Source of the DNA: Granulosicoccus sp964352535
GTDB taxonomy: Bacteria > Pseudomonadota > Gammaproteobacteria > Granulosicoccales > Granulosicoccaceae
Direction: 5' to 3'
Assembly (NCBI GenBank): GCA_964352535.1
Contig: CAYGSW010000035.1
Location: 1-30,524 of the forward strand
DNA length: 30,524 bases
Position 1 is the first letter of the stretch. The number at the start of each line of letters is the position of its first letter. The translations under genes and the position numbers were made by a program. Below the pieces are notes generated by a model. That model ran no database searches, was not told the DNA's origin, and was given only the letters and a program-made list of their open reading frames with translations. Of this stretch, positions 23,294 through 30,524 are shown piece after piece.

Positions 23294-25042
23294 CTAATCA
23301 CCAATGGCCACACCTTCGCGTCGGGGGTCAGCACCCCCCATCATCACATCGTCGTCGATCACAATGCCATGTAAGCCTGAATTGAGCTCTCGTACATTCA
23401 CGTCGTAGCCAAGTTGTTCCAGCGGACCCTGTAAATCGGTCGCTCCAGTACTATCTTCCAAGTCGTAAGTGCCAAAACGGTTTACCGCATGGGGCATATT
23501 GATGGCTTCCTGTACGTTCATCCCCCAATCCAGATGCGCAATAATCGTTTTGGCTACATATCCAATAATGCGACTTCCTCCGGGAGATCCGATCACCATG
23601 TAAGGGCTGCCATCTTTCATCACAATGGTTGGAGACATTGATGAGCGAGGGCGTTTTCCAGGCTCCACACGATTAGCAATAGGCACACCCTCATTGTGTG
23701 TCGCAAAAGAAAAATCGGTTAGCTCATTGTTAAGAAGAAATCCACCGCTCATCAATCGTGAGCCGAAACCATTTTCGATGGTGGTTGTAATGGAGACTGC
23801 ATTGCCGTCAGCATCGACGATCGAAAAGTGACTGGTCGATTTGAACTCGATACTCTGATCGTCTGCCATCAGCATCACGTGATCCCATTCCGGCGTACCA
23901 GCCGACACAGATTCAAGTGCTCTGTCGCCTTGGAGCAGGAGTGAACGTTGCTGAAGATATTCAGGGCTGACCAACCCTTCCGTTGGTATGGGTACATAGT
24001 CGCTGTCTGCCATGTATCGCGCCCTATCCGCAAATGCAAGTCTTGATGCATCGCCAATCAATCGCCAACTGTCAACGGATGTTGGCCCAAGCTTTGCCAG
24101 ATCATACGGCTGAACAAGTCCCAGTATTTGGCCGACAGTAAGCGCACCTGATGATGGTGGCCCCATACCGCATACGTCATGATCCCTATAGTTCACGCAA
24201 ACCGGCTCACGCTCCTTGATGGTGTAGCTGGCAAGATCTGCCATAGCCAGCACGCCAGGGTTTGCTGCATTCTGGATCTTGTCCACAATCGCTTGTGCGA
24301 TCGGACCGTTGTAGAAAGTATCTGCGCCTTCAGCGGCAATCTGCTTCAGCGTTTCGGCGTAGGCTTGGTTCTTCAGTAAGTGACCAACAGCGTGTGGGTT
24401 GCCTTCATCATTGAAAAAGTACGCTTTGGTATCGGCGTGGAGGGACAGGCGCTCTTCATCATTGGCAATCAATATGTGTAGTCGTTCTGACACCTCAAAC
24501 CCGATTTCGGCAACTTCAATAGCTGGCTGTATAAGGCTAGCCCATTCAAGCATGCCATGCGCTTTGTGAGTCTCGTACATCAATCTGACCGTTCCCGGTG
24601 TGCCGACTGAAAGTCCACCCACAACAGCATTCCAGAAACTCAGCTTTTCACCTTGCTCGTCTTGAAATAGTGTTGGGGTCGCTGCCATTGGTGCGGTTTC
24701 CCGACCATCAAATGTCGTTAAACGATCGCCTGTTGCATCGTAGTAGACCAGAAATGCACCGCCGCCAAGCCCTGATGATTGTGGTTCTACAAGCCCCAGA
24801 ATCAGCTGCGTCGTTACCATGGCATCGATAGCGTTCCCGCCTCGATTCAAAACATCAAGCCCTGCATTGGCAGCGTAAGGATTGGCAGCTGCAATCATGT
24901 GTTTCTCAGCAGTCTGCATTTTACGCTCTGATATTCCTGTAGCTATTTCTGGTGCAAACCCATCCGCTGCGTCCTGTGCGTAAGCAAGACCCGATACAAG
25001 AATCGCAAGAACCAGCGCGCTGAGAGAGTTAGTCCTGTTCAT
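23294..25042 (-). CDS. ggt: Gamma-glutamyltransferase (periplasmic)
   Basis: I chose the ATG at 25042 because agagg lies 7 bases upstream. The ATG two codons earlier is too close to that site. The 582-residue product starts with a Sec signal peptide (NSLSALVLAILVSGLAYAQ). GGT cleaves the gamma-glutamyl bond of glutathione and related peptides and matures by self-cleavage before a catalytic threonine. That is Thr403 in STSHFSIVDADGNAVS. Other family features are NPYAANAGLDVLNRGGNA, QSSGLGGGAFL, RPRSSMSPTIV and GSPGGSRII. It is convergent with the decarboxylase gene and stands alone. It probably recycles extracellular glutathione or gamma-glutamyl peptides for amino acids. Confidence 0.96.
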   Translation of the reverse strand: MNRTNSLSALVLAILVSGLAYAQDAADGFAPEIATGISERKMQTAEKHMIAAANPYAANAGLDVLNRGGNAIDAMVTTQLILGLVEPQSSGLGGGAFLVYYDATGDRLTTFDGRETAPMAATPTLFQDEQGEKLSFWNAVVGGLSVGTPGTVRLMYETHKAHGMLEWASLIQPAIEVAEIGFEVSERLHILIANDEERLSLHADTKAYFFNDEGNPHAVGHLLKNQAYAETLKQIAAEGADTFYNGPIAQAIVDKIQNAANPGVLAMADLASYTIKEREPVCVNYRDHDVCGMGPPSSGALTVGQILGLVQPYDLAKLGPTSVDSWRLIGDASRLAFADRARYMADSDYVPIPTEGLVSPEYLQQRSLLLQGDRALESVSAGTPEWDHVMLMADDQSIEFKSTSHFSIVDADGNAVSITTTIENGFGSRLMSGGFLLNNELTDFSFATHNEGVPIANRVEPGKRPRSSMSPTIVMKDGSPYMVIGSPGGSRIIGYVAKTIIAHLDWGMNVQEAINMPHAVNRFGTYDLEDSTGATDLQGPLEQLGYDVNVRELNSGLHGIVIDDDVMMGGADPRREGVAIGD

Positions 25043-25173
25043 TGCCATACCTCTTGGGGAAAAGTGACTTCAGTGTACCGCTGTTCGAAATTCACAGCTG
25101 TTACTGTTATCACACTCGGCTGCGTCATGTATCCGGCATTCGTTTTAAAGCTATTCGAGACTGAACTTGGCGT

Positions 25174-25179
25174 TATAAT
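25174..25179 (+). promoter_or_regulatory. -10 box upstream of coxS
   Basis: A perfect TATAAT lies 28 bases before the preferred coxS start at 25208. No good -35 hexamer is found at 16-18 bases, so an activator may be needed. A start site about 7 bases downstream would leave a short leader and would exclude the upstream in-frame start codons. Confidence 0.45.
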
Positions 25180-25207
25180 GAAAAGGTACTCACAGGTCAT
25201 CATCACT

Positions 25208-25693
25208 ATGCGAAAAACTGACGCCTCGACTGTCTTGATGCAAGTTAATGGTAGCCAAATCAACGTTGAGGTTGAAGATCGCTTACTGCTTAGTGATCTG
25301 CTACGAAATCACCTTGGTTTAACCGGTACTCATGTGGGGTGTGATACGAGCCAGTGTGGCGCCTGTGTAGTCCATTTAAACGGTCAATCAGTCAAGTCTT
25401 GCACCGTATTGGCGCGCCAGTGTGAAGGAAGCCATGTAACCACCATCGAAGGATTAGCCGACGGTGAAAAGCTTCACCCGATGCAACAAGCCTTCAAAGA
25501 CAACCATGGTTTGCAATGCGGGTTCTGCACGGCTGGCATGGTAATGAGTGCACTCGATCTTGTCAGTAAGAATTCTGACCCTGATGATGAAACCGTTCGC
25601 CATTGGCTGGATGGGAACCTATGTCGATGTACCGGCTACCAGAACATTATCCTCTCAATCAAGGCCGGTGCAAGAGCGATGCGAGACAAGTAA
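25208..25693 (+). CDS. [2Fe-2S] small subunit of a CO-dehydrogenase-like molybdenum hydroxylase (CoxS-like)
   Basis: The frame is open from 25064, but I start at 25208 (161 residues) because the family's first strand (VLMQVNGSQINVEVEDR) begins just after it and a perfect -10 box sits at 25174. Both cysteine clusters are present: VGCDTSQCGACVVHLNG with KSC, and QCGFCTAGM with GNLCRCTGYQN. It transfers electrons between the molybdenum centre of the large subunit and the FAD of the medium subunit. It lies 101 bases upstream of the large-subunit gene in the order S-L-M, all on one strand. Confidence 0.92.
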   Translation: MRKTDASTVLMQVNGSQINVEVEDRLLLSDLLRNHLGLTGTHVGCDTSQCGACVVHLNGQSVKSCTVLARQCEGSHVTTIEGLADGEKLHPMQQAFKDNHGLQCGFCTAGMVMSALDLVSKNSDPDDETVRHWLDGNLCRCTGYQNIILSIKAGARAMRDK

Positions 25694-25794
25694 ACTCAGA
25701 TAGCTTGCGTAACTGATTCATCGCTGCGGCGCTTGCGTCCAGAGATGCACATTGACCTGTTCAACCTCCATTAATTGACGATAAGAGAAACTGA

Positions 25795-28110
25795 ATGTCT
25801 GGCAATAATTCAGCACGATTTGGTATGGGGGCAGCGTTAACTCGTACTGAAGATGTCCGATTGCTCACCGGGCAAGGTTGTTACACCGATGATGTTGTCA
25901 TTGATGATGCTCTGTACGGATATGTCTTGCGCACCGGCCATGCACACGCACGCTTTACAGTGAATGATGTTAGCCGTGCACGATCGGCCAAAGGTGTCCA
26001 TGCAGTGTTCATCTCCACTGACTTGAACGAGTTTAACGACTTGACGTGCCAAACGCTGCGCAAACAGCCAGACGGCAGTATGCCAAAGCAACGTGACATC
26101 CCACTATTGTGCAGAGATAGTGTTCACCATGTTGGCGACGCTGTTGCGTTTATCGTTGCTGATTCTTTGAATGAGGCACGTGATGCCGCTGAGCTTGTTA
26201 ATATCACTTACGAACCATTGCCTGTAATCACGAATACCGGAGAAGCATTGAATAATGACGCTAATCCTGCCTTCGAAGGGGCTGAGTCTAATCTGGCCTT
26301 TACCGATTTTGTCGGTGACAAGGATGCAGTCGATGCCGCTTTTTCAAAGGCGGCACATGTTGCTGACATCAAACTGATCAACAATCGTCTTGTGTGTAAT
26401 TACATGGAGCCAAGAGCGTGTGTTGCTCAATGGAATGCAAGTGATGATTCCTACACTGTACACCTGGCTTCTCAAGGCGTACACGGCATGCAGAATGCGC
26501 TGGCAGAGTGTATCAAAACCAGGCCAGACAATATTCGTGTGATAACCGGTGATGTTGGGGGTGGTTTTGGAACCAAAGTGTTTTGCTACCGGGAGTATCC
26601 TCTGTGTATGGCTGCCGCCAAGCGACTGGGTCGCTGTGTGCGCTGGACGTCGGACCGCAGTGAGCATTTTCTACAGGATGCTCATGGGCGTGATAACGTC
26701 GTCAGCGCTCGTATGGCAATGGATCAAACAGGGCGATTTCTCGCGCTTGAAATAGATTTAATAGCAGCCATGGGCGCCTATCTGCATGCTTATGGGCCCT
26801 TGATTCCATTTCTTGGCGGGACGATGGCTACCGGCGCTTACGATATTCCGGTTGTTGCGATAACCACTCGAGGCGTATTCACAAATACCACACCTGTTGA
26901 TGCGTATCGAGGCGCTGGTCGTCCAGAAGCAGCTTATCTGATCGAACGCCTGGTTGACAAATGCGCGCAGAAAATTGGTGCCTCGGTAGACGAGATCCGG
27001 CGCAAGAACTTTATCAGGCCTGATCAATTTCCCTATACAACGCCCACTGGACGAACCTATGATGTCGGTGAGTTTGAAGCGCACATGGAGCTGTGCATGC
27101 AACGAGCGAAATGGCATGGCTTTGAACAACGTAGGATACAAGCACGCAACAAAGGAGTTTTGCGAGGCATCGGGATGGCAACCTATATTGAGGCTTGTGC
27201 GTTTGCAGGCTCCGAACCGGCGTTTATTTCTTTGTCAGAGAATGGCCGGTTTGTATTGAATATCGGCACCCAAAGTAATGGCCAGGGCCATGAAACTGCT
27301 TATTCACAAATTGCAGCTGAAGCCCTGGGTGTTGATTACGAGGAGATAGATGTGCGCCAGGGTGATACTGCTGATCTACCATCAGGCGGCGGTACTGGTG
27401 GCTCACGATCAATCCCACTGGGTGGTGCTTCAACTTTGCGGGCAGGGCGCACACTGGCTGAAAATATCAAGACAATTGCAGCTCGGGAACTGGATGTTGA
27501 TTCGTCAGACATTGTGCTGGAGGATGGTCATGCGCGTGTAAAGGGTGGCAACGCGTATCTATCATTAGCAGAAATAGCCTCGATGGGAACGAGTGAAGAA
27601 CTGGCTGCAAGTGGTGAATGGAAGCAGGTGGAGGCTACCTACCCGAACGGTACTCATATTTGCGAGGTGGAAATTAATCTTGCAACGGGTGCGACCAAAG
27701 CTGTGTCCTACACCATTGTCGATGACTTTGGTGTGACGGTAAACCCGCTGCTGTTACAAGGGCAAATACTAGGAGGTGTCGTTCAGGGTCTAGGTCAGTG
27801 CCTGATGGAACATGTTGTTTATCGTGACGATGGTCAAATGATAAGCGCTACGCTGCTAGATTACACATTGCCGAGAGCCGATGATATTCCAGAGTTTTCA
27901 TTTGAAACGCGAAACGTACCGTCCACGGCCAACGAGCTTGGCATCAAGGGTGCCGGGGAGGCTGGCACGATAGGCGCTTGTCCTGCGGTAATGAACGCTG
28001 TGTCAAACGCATTGAAGTTGGAATTCGATAACGGCGACATTGATATGCCGGTAACGCCACTGATCATGTGGAACAAACTGAACGAGTTACGAGAGCTGGC
28101 TCATGCGTGA
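25795..28110 (+). CDS. Molybdopterin large subunit, form II CoxL-like hydroxylase
   Basis: This 771-residue protein belongs to the xanthine-dehydrogenase family. It begins with RTEDVRLLTGQGCYTDDV, typical of CoxL relatives, and has GDVGGGFGTKVF (about 252-263). The active-site loop reads AYRGAGRPEA (370-379), the form II signature, not the AYxCSFR of true (form I) aerobic CO dehydrogenase. The catalytic glutamate is Glu722 in GAGEAGTIGACPA. It therefore probably oxidises an aldehyde, aromatic or heterocyclic substrate. There is no signal peptide, so it is cytoplasmic, unlike the Tat-exported molybdoenzyme in the same window. Its 3' end overlaps the FAD-subunit gene by 8 bases. The substrate is unknown. 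Confidence 0.93.
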   Translation: MSGNNSARFGMGAALTRTEDVRLLTGQGCYTDDVVIDDALYGYVLRTGHAHARFTVNDVSRARSAKGVHAVFISTDLNEFNDLTCQTLRKQPDGSMPKQRDIPLLCRDSVHHVGDAVAFIVADSLNEARDAAELVNITYEPLPVITNTGEALNNDANPAFEGAESNLAFTDFVGDKDAVDAAFSKAAHVADIKLINNRLVCNYMEPRACVAQWNASDDSYTVHLASQGVHGMQNALAECIKTRPDNIRVITGDVGGGFGTKVFCYREYPLCMAAAKRLGRCVRWTSDRSEHFLQDAHGRDNVVSARMAMDQTGRFLALEIDLIAAMGAYLHAYGPLIPFLGGTMATGAYDIPVVAITTRGVFTNTTPVDAYRGAGRPEAAYLIERLVDKCAQKIGASVDEIRRKNFIRPDQFPYTTPTGRTYDVGEFEAHMELCMQRAKWHGFEQRRIQARNKGVLRGIGMATYIEACAFAGSEPAFISLSENGRFVLNIGTQSNGQGHETAYSQIAAEALGVDYEEIDVRQGDTADLPSGGGTGGSRSIPLGGASTLRAGRTLAENIKTIAARELDVDSSDIVLEDGHARVKGGNAYLSLAEIASMGTSEELAASGEWKQVEATYPNGTHICEVEINLATGATKAVSYTIVDDFGVTVNPLLLQGQILGGVVQGLGQCLMEHVVYRDDGQMISATLLDYTLPRADDIPEFSFETRNVPSTANELGIKGAGEAGTIGACPAVMNAVSNALKLEFDNGDIDMPVTPLIMWNKLNELRELAHA

Positions 28111-28903
28111 TTTTGTCTATAAGTCCATGGCTAGTGTTGATCAGGCTGTAGCCGAATTGCAGCAAGATCATGAGGCCCTGTTTCTGGCAGGCGGCATGAC
28201 GCTACTGCCGGTGCTAAAACAACGTCTGGGAGAACCCAGTCAACTGTTGGATCTGGGCACTATTGTCCATTTTGATGATATTGAATCTGACGGCGATAAT
28301 GTGATTGTTGGCGCAGGAGCCAGGCATGCCAGTGTTGCAGAGTCACCGCTGATCCAGCGTGCTATCCCGGCTTTGGCAACGTTGGTTGGACGTATTGGAG
28401 ATCCGCAGGTGCGTAACCGTGGAACGTTGGGTGGATCAATAGCCAATGCCGATCCGTCAGCAGACTATCCGGCGGCCGTTTTGGGTTTGGATGCGACTGT
28501 ATTGACACATAGCCGCGAAATAGCAGCTGATAATTTTTTCATTGATATTTTCGAAACTGAACTTGAGGAAGGAGAGCTGATTACAGGTGTTCGTTTTCCA
28601 TGTCCTGTACGTGCGGCTTACGCATCGTTTCGGAATCCGGCCTCGCGCTATGCCGTGGTTGGGGTGTTTGTTGCGCAAGTAAGCGATGGTTTTCGCGTAG
28701 CAGTAACCGGCGCTGCTGGTTCAGCATTCCGTTGGGCTGAATGCGAATCCGCTCTAAGTGATCAAATCGATAGCGAGTCCATCAGCGATTTACCGTTATC
28801 CTGTGATGATTTCAACGAGGACATACACGCCTCTGCCGAGTATCGAGGGCACCTCGTCAAAGCAATGACTGCTAAAGCTGTCAGCGATCTTGGTGCATTA
28901 TAA
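28103..28903 (+). CDS. FAD-binding medium subunit of the CoxL-like hydroxylase (CoxM-like)
   Basis: The 266-residue flavoprotein has both FAD-binding motifs of the family: FLAGGMTLLPVLKQRL near residue 27, and GRIGDPQVRNRGTLGGSIAN followed by ADPSADYPAA near 95-125. It takes electrons from the iron-sulfur subunit and passes them to an external acceptor. The start lies inside the end of the large-subunit gene (ATGCGTGA overlap), so translation is coupled. The length is slightly below the usual 280-290, mainly in the C-terminal domain. Confidence 0.94.
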   Translation: MRDFVYKSMASVDQAVAELQQDHEALFLAGGMTLLPVLKQRLGEPSQLLDLGTIVHFDDIESDGDNVIVGAGARHASVAESPLIQRAIPALATLVGRIGDPQVRNRGTLGGSIANADPSADYPAAVLGLDATVLTHSREIAADNFFIDIFETELEEGELITGVRFPCPVRAAYASFRNPASRYAVVGVFVAQVSDGFRVAVTGAAGSAFRWAECESALSDQIDSESISDLPLSCDDFNEDIHASAEYRGHLVKAMTAKAVSDLGAL

Positions 28904-29052
28904 AAATTCTTGACCTGTCAACCGACTCTCTGGTTTGAACAGAACAGACATTCAATGGCAAGGCTTTGTGAAATGTACTTACTACCTGATGTGGCCGTTA
29001 TGCAACAATGCCACTGACATTCGACAACGAAGATTCCATTCGGAGTTAGGGT

Positions 29053-30378
29053 ATGTTCACCGATGTACGTGGCCACGTAATCACCACATCCAGTCAAGTC
29101 GCTGCAGAATCCTGCAGTCTTGCAATAGCGAATTATTGTGCTCGTCGGTCTGATACAGCTGCGACGCTGAAACAAGCCATTGAGGCCGATGAGGCGTGCG
29201 TACTCGGCCAGGCAATGACGGGCTTGATGATTTGTAGCCTGCGTAAGAATGCCGCTGTGCCGTTAGCACAGGCGGCTTATACCAAAGCCCTTGAATACCG
29301 AGCATCGGCGAGTCGCCGTGAGCAACTGTACGTCGATGCCCTGCAACTTGCCCTGAAACGTCAACCGGACAAGTTACTCAGCTGCTATGAATCCATTCTC
29401 AGCGAATATCCGACAGATCTATTGGCTCTCGCCATGGCCCAGGGAGAAGCTTTCTGGGCGGGTGATATGGCTCACTCGGAACAACTGTCACGATCTACCG
29501 TATCACGCTGGGATCCATCAACTGAAGGCTATGTTGACTGGTTAGCTGTTCGGGCATTTGATCTGGAGGAAACAGGCGATCTGATTTGCGCAGAGCGACT
29601 CGGTCGGCAGGCAGTAGAGCTTGATCCAACCAATACATGGGCTGCTCATGCTGTGGCGCATGTCCTGGAGATGCGAGGCGAAAGTAAAGCAGGTGTCCAA
29701 TGGCTGGATGGTTTGCAACATCACTGGCAGGATGCGAACCAGTTGAAGTTCCATCTCTGGTGGCACCGATGCCTGTGTCACGTGGAGTGCCAGGAGTACG
29801 ATGTTGTTCTTGAGATCTATGACAGTTGGATTAGAAATCCATCACACCCGCTGATGCAAGCCTTACCAGATTTCTATCTCGATATTCAAAATGCAGCTTC
29901 AATACTCATGCGTTTGGAATTAGCCGGTACGCCAGTTGGAAGTCGGTGGGAAGAGCTGGCAAGCGCAATCGACCCCGCCTATCTTGATATTACCAGTCCT
30001 TTCACTAGTGCTCATTCAGCGATGACCTTTGCTGCCATCGGTGATTTCGCCAGACTGGATCGGATGCTCGATGAAATTGAACTCTTTGCCAGCTCGGAAG
30101 GCGCATTAGCCAACGCATATAAGCGATCCATTCCGGTTATAAAAGGCATTAAAGCGCATCGTCTGGAAAATCACGCCATGGTTTTGGACTTGATGATACC
30201 CGCCCGTAACACACTGTGGGAACTTGGGGGCAGTCATGCTCAGCGCGATATATTATTTCAGATAATGTTTGATTCTGCGAAACGTTTAAAGCGCAAAAAG
30301 TTGGTAAAAAGCCTGCACCATGATCTGGAGAGGATAGGTTTTGTTAATCCAGAAAATCGAGCTGCCTATCAATTATAG
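29053..30378 (+). CDS. TTC38-like tetratricopeptide-repeat protein
   Basis: The 441-residue all-helical protein has no signal peptide or membrane segment. The central part matches the TTC38/StaR-like TPR family: RREQLYVDALQLALKRQPDK, DLLALAMAQGEAFWAGD, then RQAVELDPTNTWAAHAVAHV followed by LEMRGESKAGVQWLD. The family's conserved His-Trp pair is in LWWHRCLCH. Such proteins are soluble scaffolds of unknown function that are common in proteobacteria. A ggag site lies 7 bases before the ATG. It is 149 bases downstream of the CoxM-like gene on the same strand; a shared transcript is possible but there is no functional link. Confidence 0.88.
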   Translation: MFTDVRGHVITTSSQVAAESCSLAIANYCARRSDTAATLKQAIEADEACVLGQAMTGLMICSLRKNAAVPLAQAAYTKALEYRASASRREQLYVDALQLALKRQPDKLLSCYESILSEYPTDLLALAMAQGEAFWAGDMAHSEQLSRSTVSRWDPSTEGYVDWLAVRAFDLEETGDLICAERLGRQAVELDPTNTWAAHAVAHVLEMRGESKAGVQWLDGLQHHWQDANQLKFHLWWHRCLCHVECQEYDVVLEIYDSWIRNPSHPLMQALPDFYLDIQNAASILMRLELAGTPVGSRWEELASAIDPAYLDITSPFTSAHSAMTFAAIGDFARLDRMLDEIELFASSEGALANAYKRSIPVIKGIKAHRLENHAMVLDLMIPARNTLWELGGSHAQRDILFQIMFDSAKRLKRKKLVKSLHHDLERIGFVNPENRAAYQL

Positions 30379-30391
30379 TGTGAAATATTTA

Positions 30392-30454
30392 TCGAATGTC
30401 GAATGTCGAATGTCGAATGTCGAATGTCGAGTGTCGAGTGTCGAGTGTCGAGTG
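30392..30454. repeat. Nine-copy heptamer tandem array (TCGARTG)
   Basis: Five exact copies of TCGAATG (30392-30426) are followed without a break by four exact copies of TCGAGTG (30427-30454), and then a degenerating GT-rich tail. The array starts 14 bases after the TPR-gene stop codon. The unit is non-coding here. Such arrays vary in length by replication slippage. Confidence 0.95.
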
Positions 30455-30524
30455 CGGGTGTCGGTGCCAGAGCTAGTAGTCCGTCAACCCGAAATATTAG
30501 GATTCAGAGTTCACCAGCCGCCGC

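Noticed and set aside
25795..28110. True aerobic carbon monoxide dehydrogenase
   Set aside because: The active-site loop is AYRGAGR (form II). The AYxCSFR motif with the copper-binding cysteine of form I enzymes is missing.

Overview
The window looks like a chromosomal stretch of a free-living Gram-negative bacterium, most likely a gammaproteobacterium. The signs are Sec and Tat signal peptides, a lysine-catabolic davA/davB pair very like that of pseudomonads, two xanthine-dehydrogenase-family molybdoenzymes and a medium G+C composition by eye. A marine Granulosicoccus-like lineage is possible, but that is a guess. I see no rRNA, tRNA, CRISPR array, transposase or phage gene.

Layout. (1) 1-2178, + strand: the 3' end of a subtilisin-like (S8) protease with ten perfect xxPFRPP heptads at its C-terminus, a small protein resembling a free-standing S53 (kumamolisin) propeptide, and a 2-oxoglutarate/Fe(II) oxygenase, closed by an intrinsic terminator. 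(2) 2451-3569, - strand: alanine dehydrogenase. (3) 4060-8927, + strand: a two-gene TIR/STAND module. The first protein has three TIR-like domains. The second is an nSTAND1-type NTPase whose C-terminal half is a membrane anchor, a coiled coil and two DUF2914-like modules. This is the best candidate for an unusual signalling or conflict system here. (4) 14980-9441, - strand: a tightly packed probable operon of a secreted trypsin-like protease, an acyl carrier protein, a GNAT acyltransferase, a fatty-acyl-AMP ligase, a 62-residue ORF with coupled start and stop, and a long AhpD-like protein. It looks like a small acyl-conjugate biosynthetic cluster. (5) 18215-15398, - strand: a Tat-exported, isoquinoline-1-oxidoreductase-like molybdoenzyme pair with a recognisable promoter and a strong terminator. 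(6) 18358-18716, + strand: an apparent decayed cupin-dioxygenase gene. (7) 18930-23250, + strand: davA and davB (lysine to 5-aminovalerate) followed by an indolepyruvate/phenylpyruvate-type decarboxylase. (8) 25042-23294, - strand: periplasmic gamma-glutamyltransferase. (9) 25208-28903, + strand: a CoxS-CoxL-CoxM molybdenum hydroxylase with the form II signature. (10) 29053-30378, + strand: a TTC38-like TPR protein, followed by a nine-copy heptamer tandem array.

How the genes may work together. Regions 5, 7, 8 and 9 fit amino-acid and amine scavenging: GGT releases amino acids from peptides, DavBA oxidises lysine, the ThDP decarboxylase turns 2-keto acids into aldehydes, and the molybdoenzymes could oxidise aldehydes or N-heterocycles. 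These links are inferred from proximity and family. Regions 1, 3 and 4 look like accessory modules.
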